From contig JAUIET010000016.1 of the NCBI GenBank assembly GCA_030429735.1, forward strand, positions 1 to 64,000: a stretch of DNA of 64,000 nucleotides. Direction: 5' to 3'. This DNA is from Gammaproteobacteria bacterium (GTDB lineage Bacteria > Pseudomonadota > Gammaproteobacteria > Pseudomonadales > JAUIET01). This document shows, in pieces, positions 55,714 to 64,000 of this stretch (position 1 is the first letter of the stretch; each line of letters opens with the position of its first letter). The position numbers and the translations under genes are program-made. Under the pieces are notes generated by a model. It ran no database searches. It was not told where the DNA came from and saw nothing but the letters and a program-made list of their open reading frames with translations.

Positions 55714-57048
55714 ATGTTACTGAGTTGGGATGACTATAACACCGACGAAAATGCATCTGGCCGGGCCCAAGCAGACCCGGCTGTCGCACAGAAAGCGCTA
55801 AAGCACGCCGCACAGGCAGAAAAGGATCAGACCAAGGCTGCAGAGGTCGCAGCGGCGATTGAAAACGATACGGTTGAGGAGTCTGTACACGCAGAGATAG
55901 ACACAGCTACCAGCACTGCAACACAGGGCTCGTCGAAGGCGAGCGCACCAAGCGGAGACAACATCGCCAGAGCACTGGCCACAGTTGAAGAAATTGATGT
56001 GGCGCCGGGCCTGGAAGAGCTTGAAATGGGCGCGCAACGAGTCTGCGTGGATGATAAAGCGATGATTAACTGCCGCGCTGACCTTAATCAGCTGGTGCCG
56101 TTTAAATACGATTGGGCATGGCAAAAATACCTTGATGGTTGCGCCAATCACTGGATGCCACAAGAAGTCAATATGACAGCTGATGTTGCGCTGTGGAAAG
56201 GCAGTGACGGGCTTACCGAAGACGAGCGAACCATCGTGAAACGCAACCTCGGCTTTTTTGCAACGGCTGACTCGCTGGTAGCGAACAATCTCGTACTGGC
56301 TTTGTATCGCCACATTACCAACCCGGAGTGCCGGCAGTATTTATTGCGGCAAGCATTCGAAGAAGCGATTCACACTCATGCCTACCAATACTGCATAGAA
56401 TCACTCGGTATGGATGAAGGTGAAATTTTCAATATGTACCGGGAAATTCCGTCCATTGCCAAAAAAGCGGCGTGGGGGTTAAAGCACACCCAGGATCTGA
56501 GTGATCCGAATTTTAAAACCGGCACCGTGGAAAACGATCAGGCCCTGTTACGCAACCTGGTAGCGTTCTATTGTGTACTGGAAGGCATTTTCTTCTACTG
56601 CGGGTTTACCCAGATTCTGTCGATGGGCCGCCGAAACAAAATGACCGGCACATCTGAACAGTTTCAGTACATTCTGCGCGATGAGTCTATGCACCTCAAC
56701 TTCGGCATTGATGTCATTAACCAAATCAAGCTGGAAAATCCGCAATTGTGGACAGACTCATTCAAGCAGGAATGCATCGACATGATCCTGCAAGGCACTC
56801 AGCTGGAGATTGAATACGCCAGAGACACCATGCCCCGAGGTGTGCTGGGTATGAACGCGTCAATGATGGAAGAGTACCTGAAGTTTATTGCAAACCGTCG
56901 CCTGGTGCAGATTGGCCTGCCCGAGCAGTATGGCAGCATCAGCAACCCCTTCCCATGGATGTCCGAAATCATGGATTTGCGTAAGGAGAAGAATTTCTTC
57001 GAAACCCGTGTGATCGAATATCAAACCGGTGGGGCGCTTAGCTGGTAG
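55714..57048 (+). CDS. nrdB: class Ia ribonucleotide reductase, small subunit
   Basis: 444 residues. The di-iron site is intact: Asp186 (FFATADSLV), Glu217 and His220 (EEAIHTHAY), the EGIFFYCGF glutamate and DESMHLNFG. Tyr224 is the radical tyrosine position. The first ~105 residues are an Ala/Glu/Thr-rich extension longer than in the E. coli protein, as in Pseudomonas-type NrdB. ATG has a CGGAGA ribosome site. It is preceded by its own NrdR-box pair and separated from nrdA by the opposite-strand NTF2-like gene, so the two subunits are transcribed separately but probably co-regulated. Confidence 0.95.
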   Translation: MLLSWDDYNTDENASGRAQADPAVAQKALKHAAQAEKDQTKAAEVAAAIENDTVEESVHAEIDTATSTATQGSSKASAPSGDNIARALATVEEIDVAPGLEELEMGAQRVCVDDKAMINCRADLNQLVPFKYDWAWQKYLDGCANHWMPQEVNMTADVALWKGSDGLTEDERTIVKRNLGFFATADSLVANNLVLALYRHITNPECRQYLLRQAFEEAIHTHAYQYCIESLGMDEGEIFNMYREIPSIAKKAAWGLKHTQDLSDPNFKTGTVENDQALLRNLVAFYCVLEGIFFYCGFTQILSMGRRNKMTGTSEQFQYILRDESMHLNFGIDVINQIKLENPQLWTDSFKQECIDMILQGTQLEIEYARDTMPRGVLGMNASMMEEYLKFIANRRLVQIGLPEQYGSISNPFPWMSEIMDLRKEKNFFETRVIEYQTGGALSW

Positions 57049-57072
57049 AGCCCCCGCTTCGACACCATAGCA

Positions 57073-57094
57073 CGCCGCCTGCAATCAGGCGGCG
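57073..57094. terminator. GC-rich hairpin between convergent nrdB and PEP-CTERM gene
   Basis: CGCCGCCTG, loop CAAT, CAGGCGGCG: a perfect 9-bp stem starting 25 bp after the nrdB stop. It lacks a T-tract on either side, so it is a plausible but not canonical terminator for both genes. Confidence 0.55.
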
Positions 57095-57098
57095 GATG

Positions 57099-57491
57099 TT
57101 AACGCGCGTTCCGCCTGGTTGCTGCAAGAGCCAGCAAACCAAAACCAATCAAAGCCAGAGTGCCCGGCTCAAGACCGGTGATCGGACTCTTGGTATCCGC
57201 TTCTTTCTGGGCTGGAATGGCCACAGCACCTTTGTCCTGCAAACCTTGTGCTGTTGTTGATACCGTCACTGGCATGACCTGGTTGTCACTGGCTATCACC
57301 GAGTTATGATCCACCAGTGCTATCGTGTCCTGGGCATTGGCCACGGTAGTCATTGAGAAAGCCGCGCAAAGCGCTGAGGCTTTGATGACACCACGGACAA
57401 TTGAGCCGCTGGCAGCTCTAGACATTGTTTTCCCCATATTGCCGAAGTGCGGCGTTGCAGTGCTCGCACGGTTGATTTTCTTGCTTTTCAT
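57099..57491 (-). CDS. small secreted PEP-CTERM-type protein
   Basis: 130 residues. A long N-terminal region with a hydrophobic signal (IKASALCAAFSMTTVANA) ends before the mature sequence QDTIALVDHNS. The last 25 residues are GLEPGTLALIGFGLLAL followed by ATRRNAR: a PEP-like motif (here LEP-G-T), a membrane helix and a basic tail, the PEP-CTERM sorting signal processed by exosortase (EpsH/XrtA). No exosortase or EPS locus is in the window. The mature part is short and of unknown function. The start could be an internal Met (MGKTMSR) instead of the first. Confidence 0.7.
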   Translation of the reverse strand: MKSKKINRASTATPHFGNMGKTMSRAASGSIVRGVIKASALCAAFSMTTVANAQDTIALVDHNSVIASDNQVMPVTVSTTAQGLQDKGAVAIPAQKEADTKSPITGLEPGTLALIGFGLLALAATRRNAR

Positions 57492-57775
57492 AAGATGTGC
57501 ACTCGTGCCGGCTATGCTTCCGGCTATTGCGTGTTTGTTTCGCCTGTTCGAAAAACCATCAATAGAAAGTTAAGCATACAGACCAAATGTTAACCACCTA
57601 ATGATTGTAAATTAATCAGTTTGAGAGCTTATTAGTCAGATAAATACGGCCGGAGAATTCCAGCGAAGGGCAATTAACTTTTATTTTTCAAACACTTGCA
57701 GAATTTCGGCCAGTTGACCTGGAAGACAAACAAGCAACCACCGCTGGTCTTCAAATGCGCACCGGCATTTGGCTT

Positions 57776-58597
57776 TCAGCCTGGTATGGTATCCATATGA
57801 TCCGGCTCACAGGAACTAAGTGAGCGCTTACTTTCCTCCCAGAGACCATCAAGCTGCTCATCATTCAAATCAGCCAAACGCTGCTTTCTCTCCGCCGCCA
57901 GCGACTCCATGGTTCGTATTCGGGACTCAAATTTGGCGTTTGCACCGCGCAGCAACTCTTCGGCGTCCATTTTTAGATGGCGAGCAAGATTCACACTGGT
58001 GAACAGCAGGTCGCCCAGCTCATCGGCCAAGCGCCCGGAATCGCGGCGCTGGGTTGCCATCACTTCACAGAACTCCTCAACTTCTTCAAGCAGCTTGCCC
58101 AGAACAAATTCGGGTTCCTGCCAATCAAGGCCAACGCGAGCCGCCCGTTTTTGCAGTTTTTGTGCTCGCAACAGCGCGGGTAAGTTTCTGGGTACGTCAT
58201 CGAGCAGCCCGTGCCGGGCATTTGCTTGTCGCTCGGCGGCCTTAATGCCTTCCCAGTTCTTCACTACTTCGTCGGCCGAGTCGGCACTGGCATCAGCAAA
58301 AACATGAGGGTGGCGGTGAACCAGCTTGTCGGAAATGCCTTCACACACATCCACCAGAGAAAACTGCTGCTGCTCTTCAGCCATGCGCGCGTGAAACACC
58401 ACCTGCAACAACAGGTCGCCCAGTTCAAGCTTCAGGCCTTCCATGTCACCTCGCTCTATCGCATCAGCCACTTCATAGGCCTCTTCGATAGTGTGAGGGG
58501 CGATCGTTTCAAAGGTTTGCTCAATATCCCATGGGCAACCGGAATCAGGGTCGCGAAGCTGCATTACAATTTCTCGTAATCTTTCCAATTCCTGCAT
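57776..58597 (-). CDS. mazG: nucleoside triphosphate pyrophosphohydrolase
   Basis: 273 residues with two MazG domains. The first has DPDSGCPWDIEQTFETIAPHTIEEAYEVADAIE (in pieces) and ELGDLLLQVVFHARMAEE, with the EExxE and ExxD metal motifs. The second has LLEEVEEFCEVM and ELGDLLFTSVNLARHLK. It hydrolyses (d)NTPs to monophosphates and pyrophosphate, cleaning damaged nucleotides and modulating ppGpp responses in E. coli. It stands alone here, 65 bp from the divergent LLM gene. Confidence 0.93.
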   Translation of the reverse strand: MQELERLREIVMQLRDPDSGCPWDIEQTFETIAPHTIEEAYEVADAIERGDMEGLKLELGDLLLQVVFHARMAEEQQQFSLVDVCEGISDKLVHRHPHVFADASADSADEVVKNWEGIKAAERQANARHGLLDDVPRNLPALLRAQKLQKRAARVGLDWQEPEFVLGKLLEEVEEFCEVMATQRRDSGRLADELGDLLFTSVNLARHLKMDAEELLRGANAKFESRIRTMESLAAERKQRLADLNDEQLDGLWEESKRSLSSCEPDHMDTIPG

Positions 58598-58662
58598 GCG
58601 GCACTCCCATATCCGGCGCGGGTTATACTGTCGTTAACTTACTATAGTAGAGTCTGACACCA

Positions 58663-59535
58663 ATGAAAATTAGCCTTTGTTTGCCGTACATGAAGGAAGA
58701 AATTGATCGCCAAGTGATCATTGACTGGTGTCGTGCGGCAGACAAAGGCCCGTTTGAAACCTTATCGTGTGGTGAGCGCATCAATGGCGCCAGCCTGGAG
58801 ATGAGAACCGTTTTAGGCGCGGCGGCGGCACTGACCGAAAGAGTGCGGATCATGCCTTCTTTATACGTGCTTCCCATGCACAATGCGGTATGGGCAGCCA
58901 AGGAGATTGCGACCCTGGATGTTCTCAGTAACGGCCGAGTGAGCGTTACTGTTGGTGTGGGCGGAAGACCCAAAGACTACCAGGCGGTTGGCGCCTCGTT
59001 TAAGAATCGCCATCAGCGAATGGACGAACAAATAGAGGTTATGAAGCAAGTATGGCGCGGCGAACCTCCCATGGAAGGTTTGGAGACAATTGGCCCAAAA
59101 CCGGTGCAGGATGGCGGCCCTCCGATACTGATCGGGGCGATGGGACCGAAGGCGATTCGACGCGGCGCGGAATGGGCAGACGGTATTTACGCCTTTTCCA
59201 TGAATGGTTCTCAACAGGAAATGGAGAATATGCTGGCGATGGCCACAGGCGCGTGGCAAGACGCGGGACGCGGCACACCATACAAGGCCGGCGGGTTTTG
59301 GTACAGTCTTGCCGACGATGCCGAAAGCACCTTGAAAAGCTACGTGCACAAATATCTGGAAATAGCCGGTGAAGACGTCGCGCAAGCGGTAGCCAGCAGC
59401 ATGACGCGCTTTACGCCCGACGCGGTTAGAGAAGGCATTGAAAACATGCGCGCGGCGGGGTGCGAAGAATGCTATATGGTTGCTGCCAGTCACGAGGTCA
59501 GCGAAGTTGAACGACTCGCTGCGATCTTGAGTTGA
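58663..59535 (+). CDS. LLM-class flavin/F420-dependent oxidoreductase
   Basis: 290 residues. MKISLCLPYM, TVLGAAAALTERVRIMPSLYVLPMHNAVWAAKEIATLDVLSNGRVSVTVGVGGRPKDYQAVG (in pieces) and PPILIGAMGPKAIRRGAEWADGIYAFS show a luciferase-like TIM barrel. It is not closely similar to the LLM protein at 12485 and would oxidise or oxygenate another substrate with reduced flavin or F420. The next gene starts 7 bp downstream, so the two may be co-transcribed. Confidence 0.85.
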   Translation: MKISLCLPYMKEEIDRQVIIDWCRAADKGPFETLSCGERINGASLEMRTVLGAAAALTERVRIMPSLYVLPMHNAVWAAKEIATLDVLSNGRVSVTVGVGGRPKDYQAVGASFKNRHQRMDEQIEVMKQVWRGEPPMEGLETIGPKPVQDGGPPILIGAMGPKAIRRGAEWADGIYAFSMNGSQQEMENMLAMATGAWQDAGRGTPYKAGGFWYSLADDAESTLKSYVHKYLEIAGEDVAQAVASSMTRFTPDAVREGIENMRAAGCEECYMVAASHEVSEVERLAAILS

Positions 59536-59542
59536 AACTACT

Positions 59543-60055
59543 GTGAACGCGCCAGACCCAAGCGCTTCTTCACCATCGCCGTTGCAGGCACTGGCCGGTA
59601 TTATCGATTCTCTGGGGTGCCGCTCTGTACTGCTGTGTTCACACTCGCCGCTGGATGGACTTGACGGTCTGTGCGCAGAACTCAACTGCGCGCTAACCGT
59701 TGCACTGACCGACCAGGCAGCGATGCCAAGCATTCCTCAGCAACGCTTTGATCTGGCGATTGTGGCTGATTATCTGGAGCACCACCCCCAAGCCCAGGGT
59801 GAGATTCTGGTGTCCCGGTTGCGCAATCTGCACAGCAACCACATTGCTGTGTTTCAACAAGATAGCGCGCCGGGAAAATGGCCGGAGTCAGCGTTCTATG
59901 CACTTGCCCTGAAACACCAGCACACCTTCGAACACACTGACAGCAACCCACTCGCGCTCTACACTTATGACATTGAGTCTTACAACCACAGGCGCACTTG
60001 GAACAATGCGCGTTTTTGGGCCAATCCCGAGAACTTCGGGCGCTACTGGTGGTAA
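59543..60055 (+). CDS. DUF6231-like protein of unknown function
   Basis: 170 residues from a GTG start 7 bp after the LLM gene. The segment FDLAIVADYLEHHPQAQGEILVSRLRNLHSNHIAVF and the C-terminal NARFWANPENFGRYWW (in pieces) resemble DUF6231 proteins of Pseudomonas and relatives; the middle looks like a reduced Rossmann/methyltransferase strand order without a clear SAM loop. No reaction can be assigned. It lies 26 bp before glk, in a run of co-directional genes. Confidence 0.6.
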   Translation: MNAPDPSASSPSPLQALAGIIDSLGCRSVLLCSHSPLDGLDGLCAELNCALTVALTDQAAMPSIPQQRFDLAIVADYLEHHPQAQGEILVSRLRNLHSNHIAVFQQDSAPGKWPESAFYALALKHQHTFEHTDSNPLALYTYDIESYNHRRTWNNARFWANPENFGRYWW

Positions 60056-60081
60056 GAAGAAACTGCTAACCTGGTTACGGA

Positions 60082-61041
60082 ATGCAACAAACAAACTATC
60101 GACTGGTTGCCGACATTGGTGGCACCAATATTCGCCTTGCACTGTGTGAAGCGGGTAGCGATGAGCTGATCGCCGTGCAAAAACTGCCTTGCGCGCAATT
60201 TGACTCGCTGCACGACGCATTGGCGCAGTACTTGTCCGATCATGCTGCGAGCAAAGCCGTGGTCGAAGCCTGCCTCGCCATTGCCGGTCCCGTTGTTGGC
60301 GATCGAATCAGCATGACGAACTTACCCTGGACGTTCAGCAAGAATGAGCTTCGCCAGAAGCTGCAACTGAATACTCTGGAAGTATTAAACGATTTTGCCG
60401 CGGTGGCCGCATCGATACCGCATCTGCAGGCAAATGACGTGTATCAGATCGGGGGCGGCAAGGCCGATAAAAACGCGCCCATTCTTGCCATTGGTGCAGG
60501 AACAGGACTGGGTATGGCCAGCGTGGTGACCACCGGCACCAGCTACCAAACGTTTCCAGCAGAAGGTGGCCATGCCTGCATAGCCGCTGAAACAACGATC
60601 GAGCGCCAGATCGTCGAATATCATGCAGAAAAATCACCGCAAAAGTTAACACCGTGCCGGGAGTTTTTCTTATCCGGGCGCGGTTTACTGGCAATTTACG
60701 AGGCGCTCGGTGGTTCCGAAACACTCTCCCCGGCCGATATTAGCGAACGAGCTTGTAATAACAGCGACCCAAGCTGCCATCAGACTCTGTCAGTGTTTTG
60801 CGCCTGGCTGGGCAGTACCTGCGGAGACCAGGCCGTGAGCGCAGGCAGTCTGGGGGGCGTTTACATCGCCGGCGGCATGGTCAAACAATTTTTGCCGTTT
60901 CTGGAACAGAGTGAGTTCAGGCAACGATTCGAAAGCAAAGGGGCAATGCGAGACTACCTTAAACGTATTCCCAGCTACGTGGTCACTCGAGAACATGTTG
61001 CGTTGCTGGGCAATGCCAAGGCTACTCTATCTCACGCCTGA
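60082..61041 (+). CDS. glk: glucokinase
   Basis: 319 residues, proteobacterial Glk family. LVADIGGTNIRLALCE is the phosphate-1 loop, CLAIAGPV and VLNDFAAVAASIP contain the catalytic Asp, IGAGTGLGMASVV the phosphate-2 loop and EGGH the sugar-binding Glu/His. GGVYIAGGMVKQFLPF is the adenosine motif. It phosphorylates glucose with ATP. The 3' end overlaps that of the convergent dinG by 20 bp. Confidence 0.92.
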   Translation: MQQTNYRLVADIGGTNIRLALCEAGSDELIAVQKLPCAQFDSLHDALAQYLSDHAASKAVVEACLAIAGPVVGDRISMTNLPWTFSKNELRQKLQLNTLEVLNDFAAVAASIPHLQANDVYQIGGGKADKNAPILAIGAGTGLGMASVVTTGTSYQTFPAEGGHACIAAETTIERQIVEYHAEKSPQKLTPCREFFLSGRGLLAIYEALGGSETLSPADISERACNNSDPSCHQTLSVFCAWLGSTCGDQAVSAGSLGGVYIAGGMVKQFLPFLEQSEFRQRFESKGAMRDYLKRIPSYVVTREHVALLGNAKATLSHA

Positions 61042-63169
61042 AAGGTGGTAAGGCATCCAGCAACTCACGCCCATAACGCTTTTCCAGCACTCTTCGATCT
61101 AACAACGAGACAGTGCCGCTGTCTGATTCGTTTCGTAATAGCCGACCACACGCCTGCACCAGACGCAAAGCCGCCTCAGGCACGCTGATCTCCATAAATG
61201 CGTTTCGGCCCTGTTGCTCCACCCATTCAGTAAGCGCTGAGGCAACCGGGTCATCTGGCACTGCAAATGGTAATTTGGCAATCACTACGTGGCGACAATA
61301 GTCACCCGGTAAATCCACACCCTCAGCGAAGCTGGCCAGACCAAATATATAACTGCGCTCGCCGGCATCCACGCGCCGCATATGCTCATCCAGCAAGCCT
61401 TGTTTGCTGCGTTGGTCCTGCAACAGCACCGAGCCCAGCAAGGTGCTATTCAACTCGTCATACACCTCCTGCATTTGTTTACGCGACATAAACAACACCA
61501 GCACACCTGCCGATTCGTCCAGGCTTTCAATGTACTGGCGCAGCCGTTCCGTATGCAGTTCAACGTCTGTAGGATTGCAGGCCTCGCGCGGAATGCGCAA
61601 CACGGCACGTGAGGCGTAGTCGAATGGGCTGGGCACCACCTGAAAGCTGGCTTCAGCAGGAACACCAGAGTGCATTTGCAGCCGGTCAAAGCGGCCAAGT
61701 GCGGTCAACGTTGCCGAGGTCAGCACGGCTCCGCCACAACGCGACCACAACAGATCTTCGAGATATTCAGAGGCCAGCAAGGGCGCACTGTGCAAACCAA
61801 AATCAACACCTGAATCCAATTCTATGCGACTTATCCAGAAAGCGCGCGGAATGGCTTGTGCCGAGTTTGCACTGGCATAGTAGGCGAACAATCCGGCAGC
61901 CGACTCGGCTCGATTCAAGCCAGCACCAACAATAGGCAGCCACTGCTCGATTTCCTCACGGCCTGGTTCCGCCTCCATCACCGATTGCATTTCTTTATTG
62001 ATCGCGGCCAGGTGATGCGCTATTTGCTCGCTGTGCTCGCGACACTCAATCGCATTTGCAATCAGCGCGTCCGGCACCTGGCCCAGGTCAAATCGAGCGT
62101 GTTGCGAGCGCTTCCAGCGCTCGTCCTGCTGATTCATATCGTCGTAATAAATTTGCAGAGCTTCCGGCAGTATCTGCAGTTGCAGCAACAATACATCGCT
62201 TAAATGCCGGAGCTGCTCAAGACTACTGTTCACACGGCGCGCTTCCGGCCATTGTTTTTGCAACGCATCCACCAGCTTGCTTAATTGCTGCAGCCAACGC
62301 GTTGTTGCATTAAATCTGAGCATCGATGAAAAGTGCTGCACAGCTTTGTCGGCCAAATGGTGCGCTTCATCAAAAACGTACAGACAGTCTTCGGGCTCAG
62401 GCAGTATGGCGCCGCCGCCCAGCGCGAGGTCGGCCAATACCAGATCGTGATTGGTGACGATGCAATCCACTTCCTGCAGCCCATCACGCGCCTTAAAGAA
62501 GCTGCAGTCACTTACCCAGGTACACCGCCTGTTATGGCATTGTGATCGATCGGAAGTGAGCAGACGCCAGTCTTTATCGTCCAGCGCGTCCGGCCACTCG
62601 TCCCGGTCACCGTTCCAATCACCACGCAGGACCGCCTCAGACATCTGTTGATACAGTTCAACGGCCGGTGATTGTGCGCTCTCGAACAACTCGTCCGGGT
62701 ACAGCGCCGTAATACTGCTTTGTTCCTGTGTACTGCGCAGAATACTGTCCAGTTTAGACAGGCACAGGTAACGACCGCGCCCTTTGGCCAATGTAAAACG
62801 CATCGGTATTTCTGCGCTGGCCACCAAATCGGGAAGATCTTTATTGATCAGTTGTTCCTGCAAGGCCACGGTTGCCGTAGAGATCACCAGCGTTTTCTTC
62901 TTTTCACGGGCAATTGGTGCTGCCGCCAGGGTATAGGCAACTGTTTTCCCAATACCCGTACCGGCTTCAATAACCGCAAAGCGATGCTTCGCTGCCACGG
63001 TGTCCGCCGCCGCAAGCGCTTTTGCAACGGTGGCAATCATCAAACGTTGCCCATAGCGCGGATTAAACTCGTGCGCAGCAAGCCAGCGTGAATAACTGGC
63101 TTGTATCTCCTTTTTAAGTTCCTTACTAAGAACCGCATCTGCAACAGAAGAGGCGATTTGATCAGGCAC
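61022..63169 (-). CDS. dinG: ATP-dependent DNA helicase, DinG family
   Basis: 715 residues from a GTG at 63169, chosen because GGAGAG lies 8 bases upstream and the frame upstream is only open through overlap with the next gene. Walker A is GTGIGKT. Four cysteines around YLCLSKLD and CHNRRCTWVSDC form the XPD/DinG-type [4Fe-4S] site. VTNHDL, FDEAHHLAD (DEAH), VLTSATLTALG, VLVLFMSRKQM and QACGRLLRNESDSG complete the helicase. It unwinds 5'-3' and acts on R-loops and damaged replication forks. Its first 8 bases overlap the stop of the acyltransferase gene. Confidence 0.92.
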   Translation of the reverse strand: MPDQIASSVADAVLSKELKKEIQASYSRWLAAHEFNPRYGQRLMIATVAKALAAADTVAAKHRFAVIEAGTGIGKTVAYTLAAAPIAREKKKTLVISTATVALQEQLINKDLPDLVASAEIPMRFTLAKGRGRYLCLSKLDSILRSTQEQSSITALYPDELFESAQSPAVELYQQMSEAVLRGDWNGDRDEWPDALDDKDWRLLTSDRSQCHNRRCTWVSDCSFFKARDGLQEVDCIVTNHDLVLADLALGGGAILPEPEDCLYVFDEAHHLADKAVQHFSSMLRFNATTRWLQQLSKLVDALQKQWPEARRVNSSLEQLRHLSDVLLLQLQILPEALQIYYDDMNQQDERWKRSQHARFDLGQVPDALIANAIECREHSEQIAHHLAAINKEMQSVMEAEPGREEIEQWLPIVGAGLNRAESAAGLFAYYASANSAQAIPRAFWISRIELDSGVDFGLHSAPLLASEYLEDLLWSRCGGAVLTSATLTALGRFDRLQMHSGVPAEASFQVVPSPFDYASRAVLRIPREACNPTDVELHTERLRQYIESLDESAGVLVLFMSRKQMQEVYDELNSTLLGSVLLQDQRSKQGLLDEHMRRVDAGERSYIFGLASFAEGVDLPGDYCRHVVIAKLPFAVPDDPVASALTEWVEQQGRNAFMEISVPEAALRLVQACGRLLRNESDSGTVSLLDRRVLEKRYGRELLDALPPFRREIE

Positions 63170-64000
63170 TCTGCGAACTCTCCAGAGCAAGGCGGTTATG
63201 CACAGGCTGCGCGTACATCTGGATAATCGTTTCACGCTTTTGTGCTGAAAATCCCTTAATACGCTGCATAAATTCTGTGGTCTTGCGCTCAATCAATGCC
63301 GGGTCAGCGGACTTGCCATAGACCTCATCAATCAAGCAATCAGGCACAACATGCTGTTGCTGCTGGAAGGCAATCAGATTGCTGGCGTACAGTTGATAAT
63401 GCCGATGCAAAGAGGCATCAATAGCACGAGCCACTTCATCCGCTGAGGTATAGTCACCGCTCAGCGGCTCGCAAAACGCCAGATGCACGCGGCCCTTCTC
63501 CCCGCTAACACCCAGACCAATGCTTGAAACATCCTCATGTTCGGATTTGGCGTATTGGCCTCCTTCTTTCAGGGCCAGCAACTCCTCTGCCTTGATCGCA
63601 TCACAGGGGTCAAATTCATAAGAAATACTGACCGGTATCACGCACAAGGTATCGAGCTGTTCTTTGAGACTGCGGCCGGACGCCTTACCACTCATGTGCA
63701 ACATTTTTAAAATGGCTGGCTCAGTGCGGTCATCGCAATCTTTCGCGCGACCTTCCCGTTGCGCAAGCCAGACACTGGTTGATTCTGTCACAATCGAATG
63801 TTCAATAAATTGCGACAATTGCTGATAGGTTTTGAGCAGTTGACGAGTGCCCGATGCTGAACGGTTAACAATAAAGCACTTGTTCAAACGCAGCAGGTCA
63901 GCAACAAAGGGTTTGCTCAACAGATTATCGCCTATGGCAATCCGGCATGTGTTCAAGCCACAGCGATGCAAAGACAAACTCATGAATGCCGGGTCCAGAG
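63162..64000 (-). CDS. acyltransferase-like protein, 5' end beyond the window
   Basis: Open through the window's right edge; the internal Met at 63983 is probably not the start because the frame continues upstream as LDPAF, the DPA end of the PlsC/PlsB H-x4-D box region. Visible after it are RIAIGDNLLSKPFVADLLRLNKCFIVNR, SIVTESTSVWLAQREGRAKD (the block III EGxR-type motif) and IPVSISYEFDPCDAIKAEEL (block IV). It is likely a glycerolipid acyltransferase of the PlsB/PlsC superfamily at the inner membrane. It overlaps dinG by 8 bp. About 280 codons are present; the missing part should hold the catalytic His. Confidence 0.65.
   Translation of the reverse strand, partial: LDPAFMSLSLHRCGLNTCRIAIGDNLLSKPFVADLLRLNKCFIVNRSASGTRQLLKTYQQLSQFIEHSIVTESTSVWLAQREGRAKDCDDRTEPAILKMLHMSGKASGRSLKEQLDTLCVIPVSISYEFDPCDAIKAEELLALKEGGQYAKSEHEDVSSIGLGVSGEKGRVHLAFCEPLSGDYTSADEVARAIDASLHRHYQLYASNLIAFQQQQHVVPDCLIDEVYGKSADPALIERKTTEFMQRIKGFSAQKRETIIQMYAQPVHNRLALESSQSA

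Overview
The window looks like chromosomal DNA of a free-living, probably marine, gammaproteobacterium. The evidence is the conserved Pseudomonas-type gene order argG-motY-pyrC-rnt-grxD followed further on by argD-argF. Also consistent are a Pseudomonas-like class Ia ribonucleotide reductase with two ATP-cones, MotY (a gammaproteobacterial polar-flagellum protein), a large LEPR-motif cadherin-like surface protein, a PEP-CTERM protein and many catabolic oxidoreductases. I saw no rRNA or tRNA gene, CRISPR array, prophage or intact insertion sequence.

Layout. 0-6.2 kb: one giant repetitive surface protein. 6.5-11.6 kb: small stand-alone enzymes (GNATs, truncated hemoglobin, GFA protein, FAD oxidase, two PPOX flavoproteins, an ArsN2-like acetyltransferase, a MAPEG protein). 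11.7-26.8 kb: a catabolic-looking region with a DUF2889 protein, an LLM monooxygenase, an Old Yellow Enzyme, a lipoprotein amidohydrolase, a thioesterase, a sulfotransferase, a PhoX-like lipoprotein, two SDRs, and an overlapping pair of a molybdopterin oxidoreductase and an FAD dehydrogenase. Together these suggest ring or alkenone oxidation and reduction of a hydrophobic substrate such as a steroid or terpenoid, but no substrate is proven. 26.8-30 kb: methionine-type and aromatic/aspartate aminotransferases flanking a pseudouridine synthase. 30.1-32.6 kb: a TonB-dependent receptor. 32.8-37.5 kb: the conserved argG, motY, pyrC, rnt, grxD block. 37.7-47.8 kb: a co-directional signalling cluster with three PAS histidine kinases (one fused to CheB and CheR), a CheB-receiver protein with inverted domain order, and response regulators, one of which carries an in-frame amber codon. 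47.9-51.6 kb: argD-argF, then convergent glpK. 52-57 kb: nrdA and nrdB, separated by a divergent NTF2-like gene, each preceded by a pair of NrdR-box-like sites with identical 15-bp spacing. 57-64 kb: PEP-CTERM protein, mazG, a second LLM enzyme, a DUF6231-like protein, glucokinase, DinG helicase, and an acyltransferase cut by the window edge.

The most noteworthy signals are these: the Che-domain/PAS kinase cluster without a visible receptor, CheA or CheW, placed inside an otherwise conserved housekeeping neighbourhood; the amber-interrupted response regulator; a repeat family (two 20-bp perfect palindromes and a 182-bp nested inverted-repeat element) whose AGGGAARCTC end overlaps a stop codon by two bases at each of three sites; a GGGTTGA heptamer array with G-quadruplex potential between argF and glpK; and a duplicated amidotransferase-like module inside the giant surface protein. 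Gene functions are assigned by recognising families and motifs by eye; no database search was possible.
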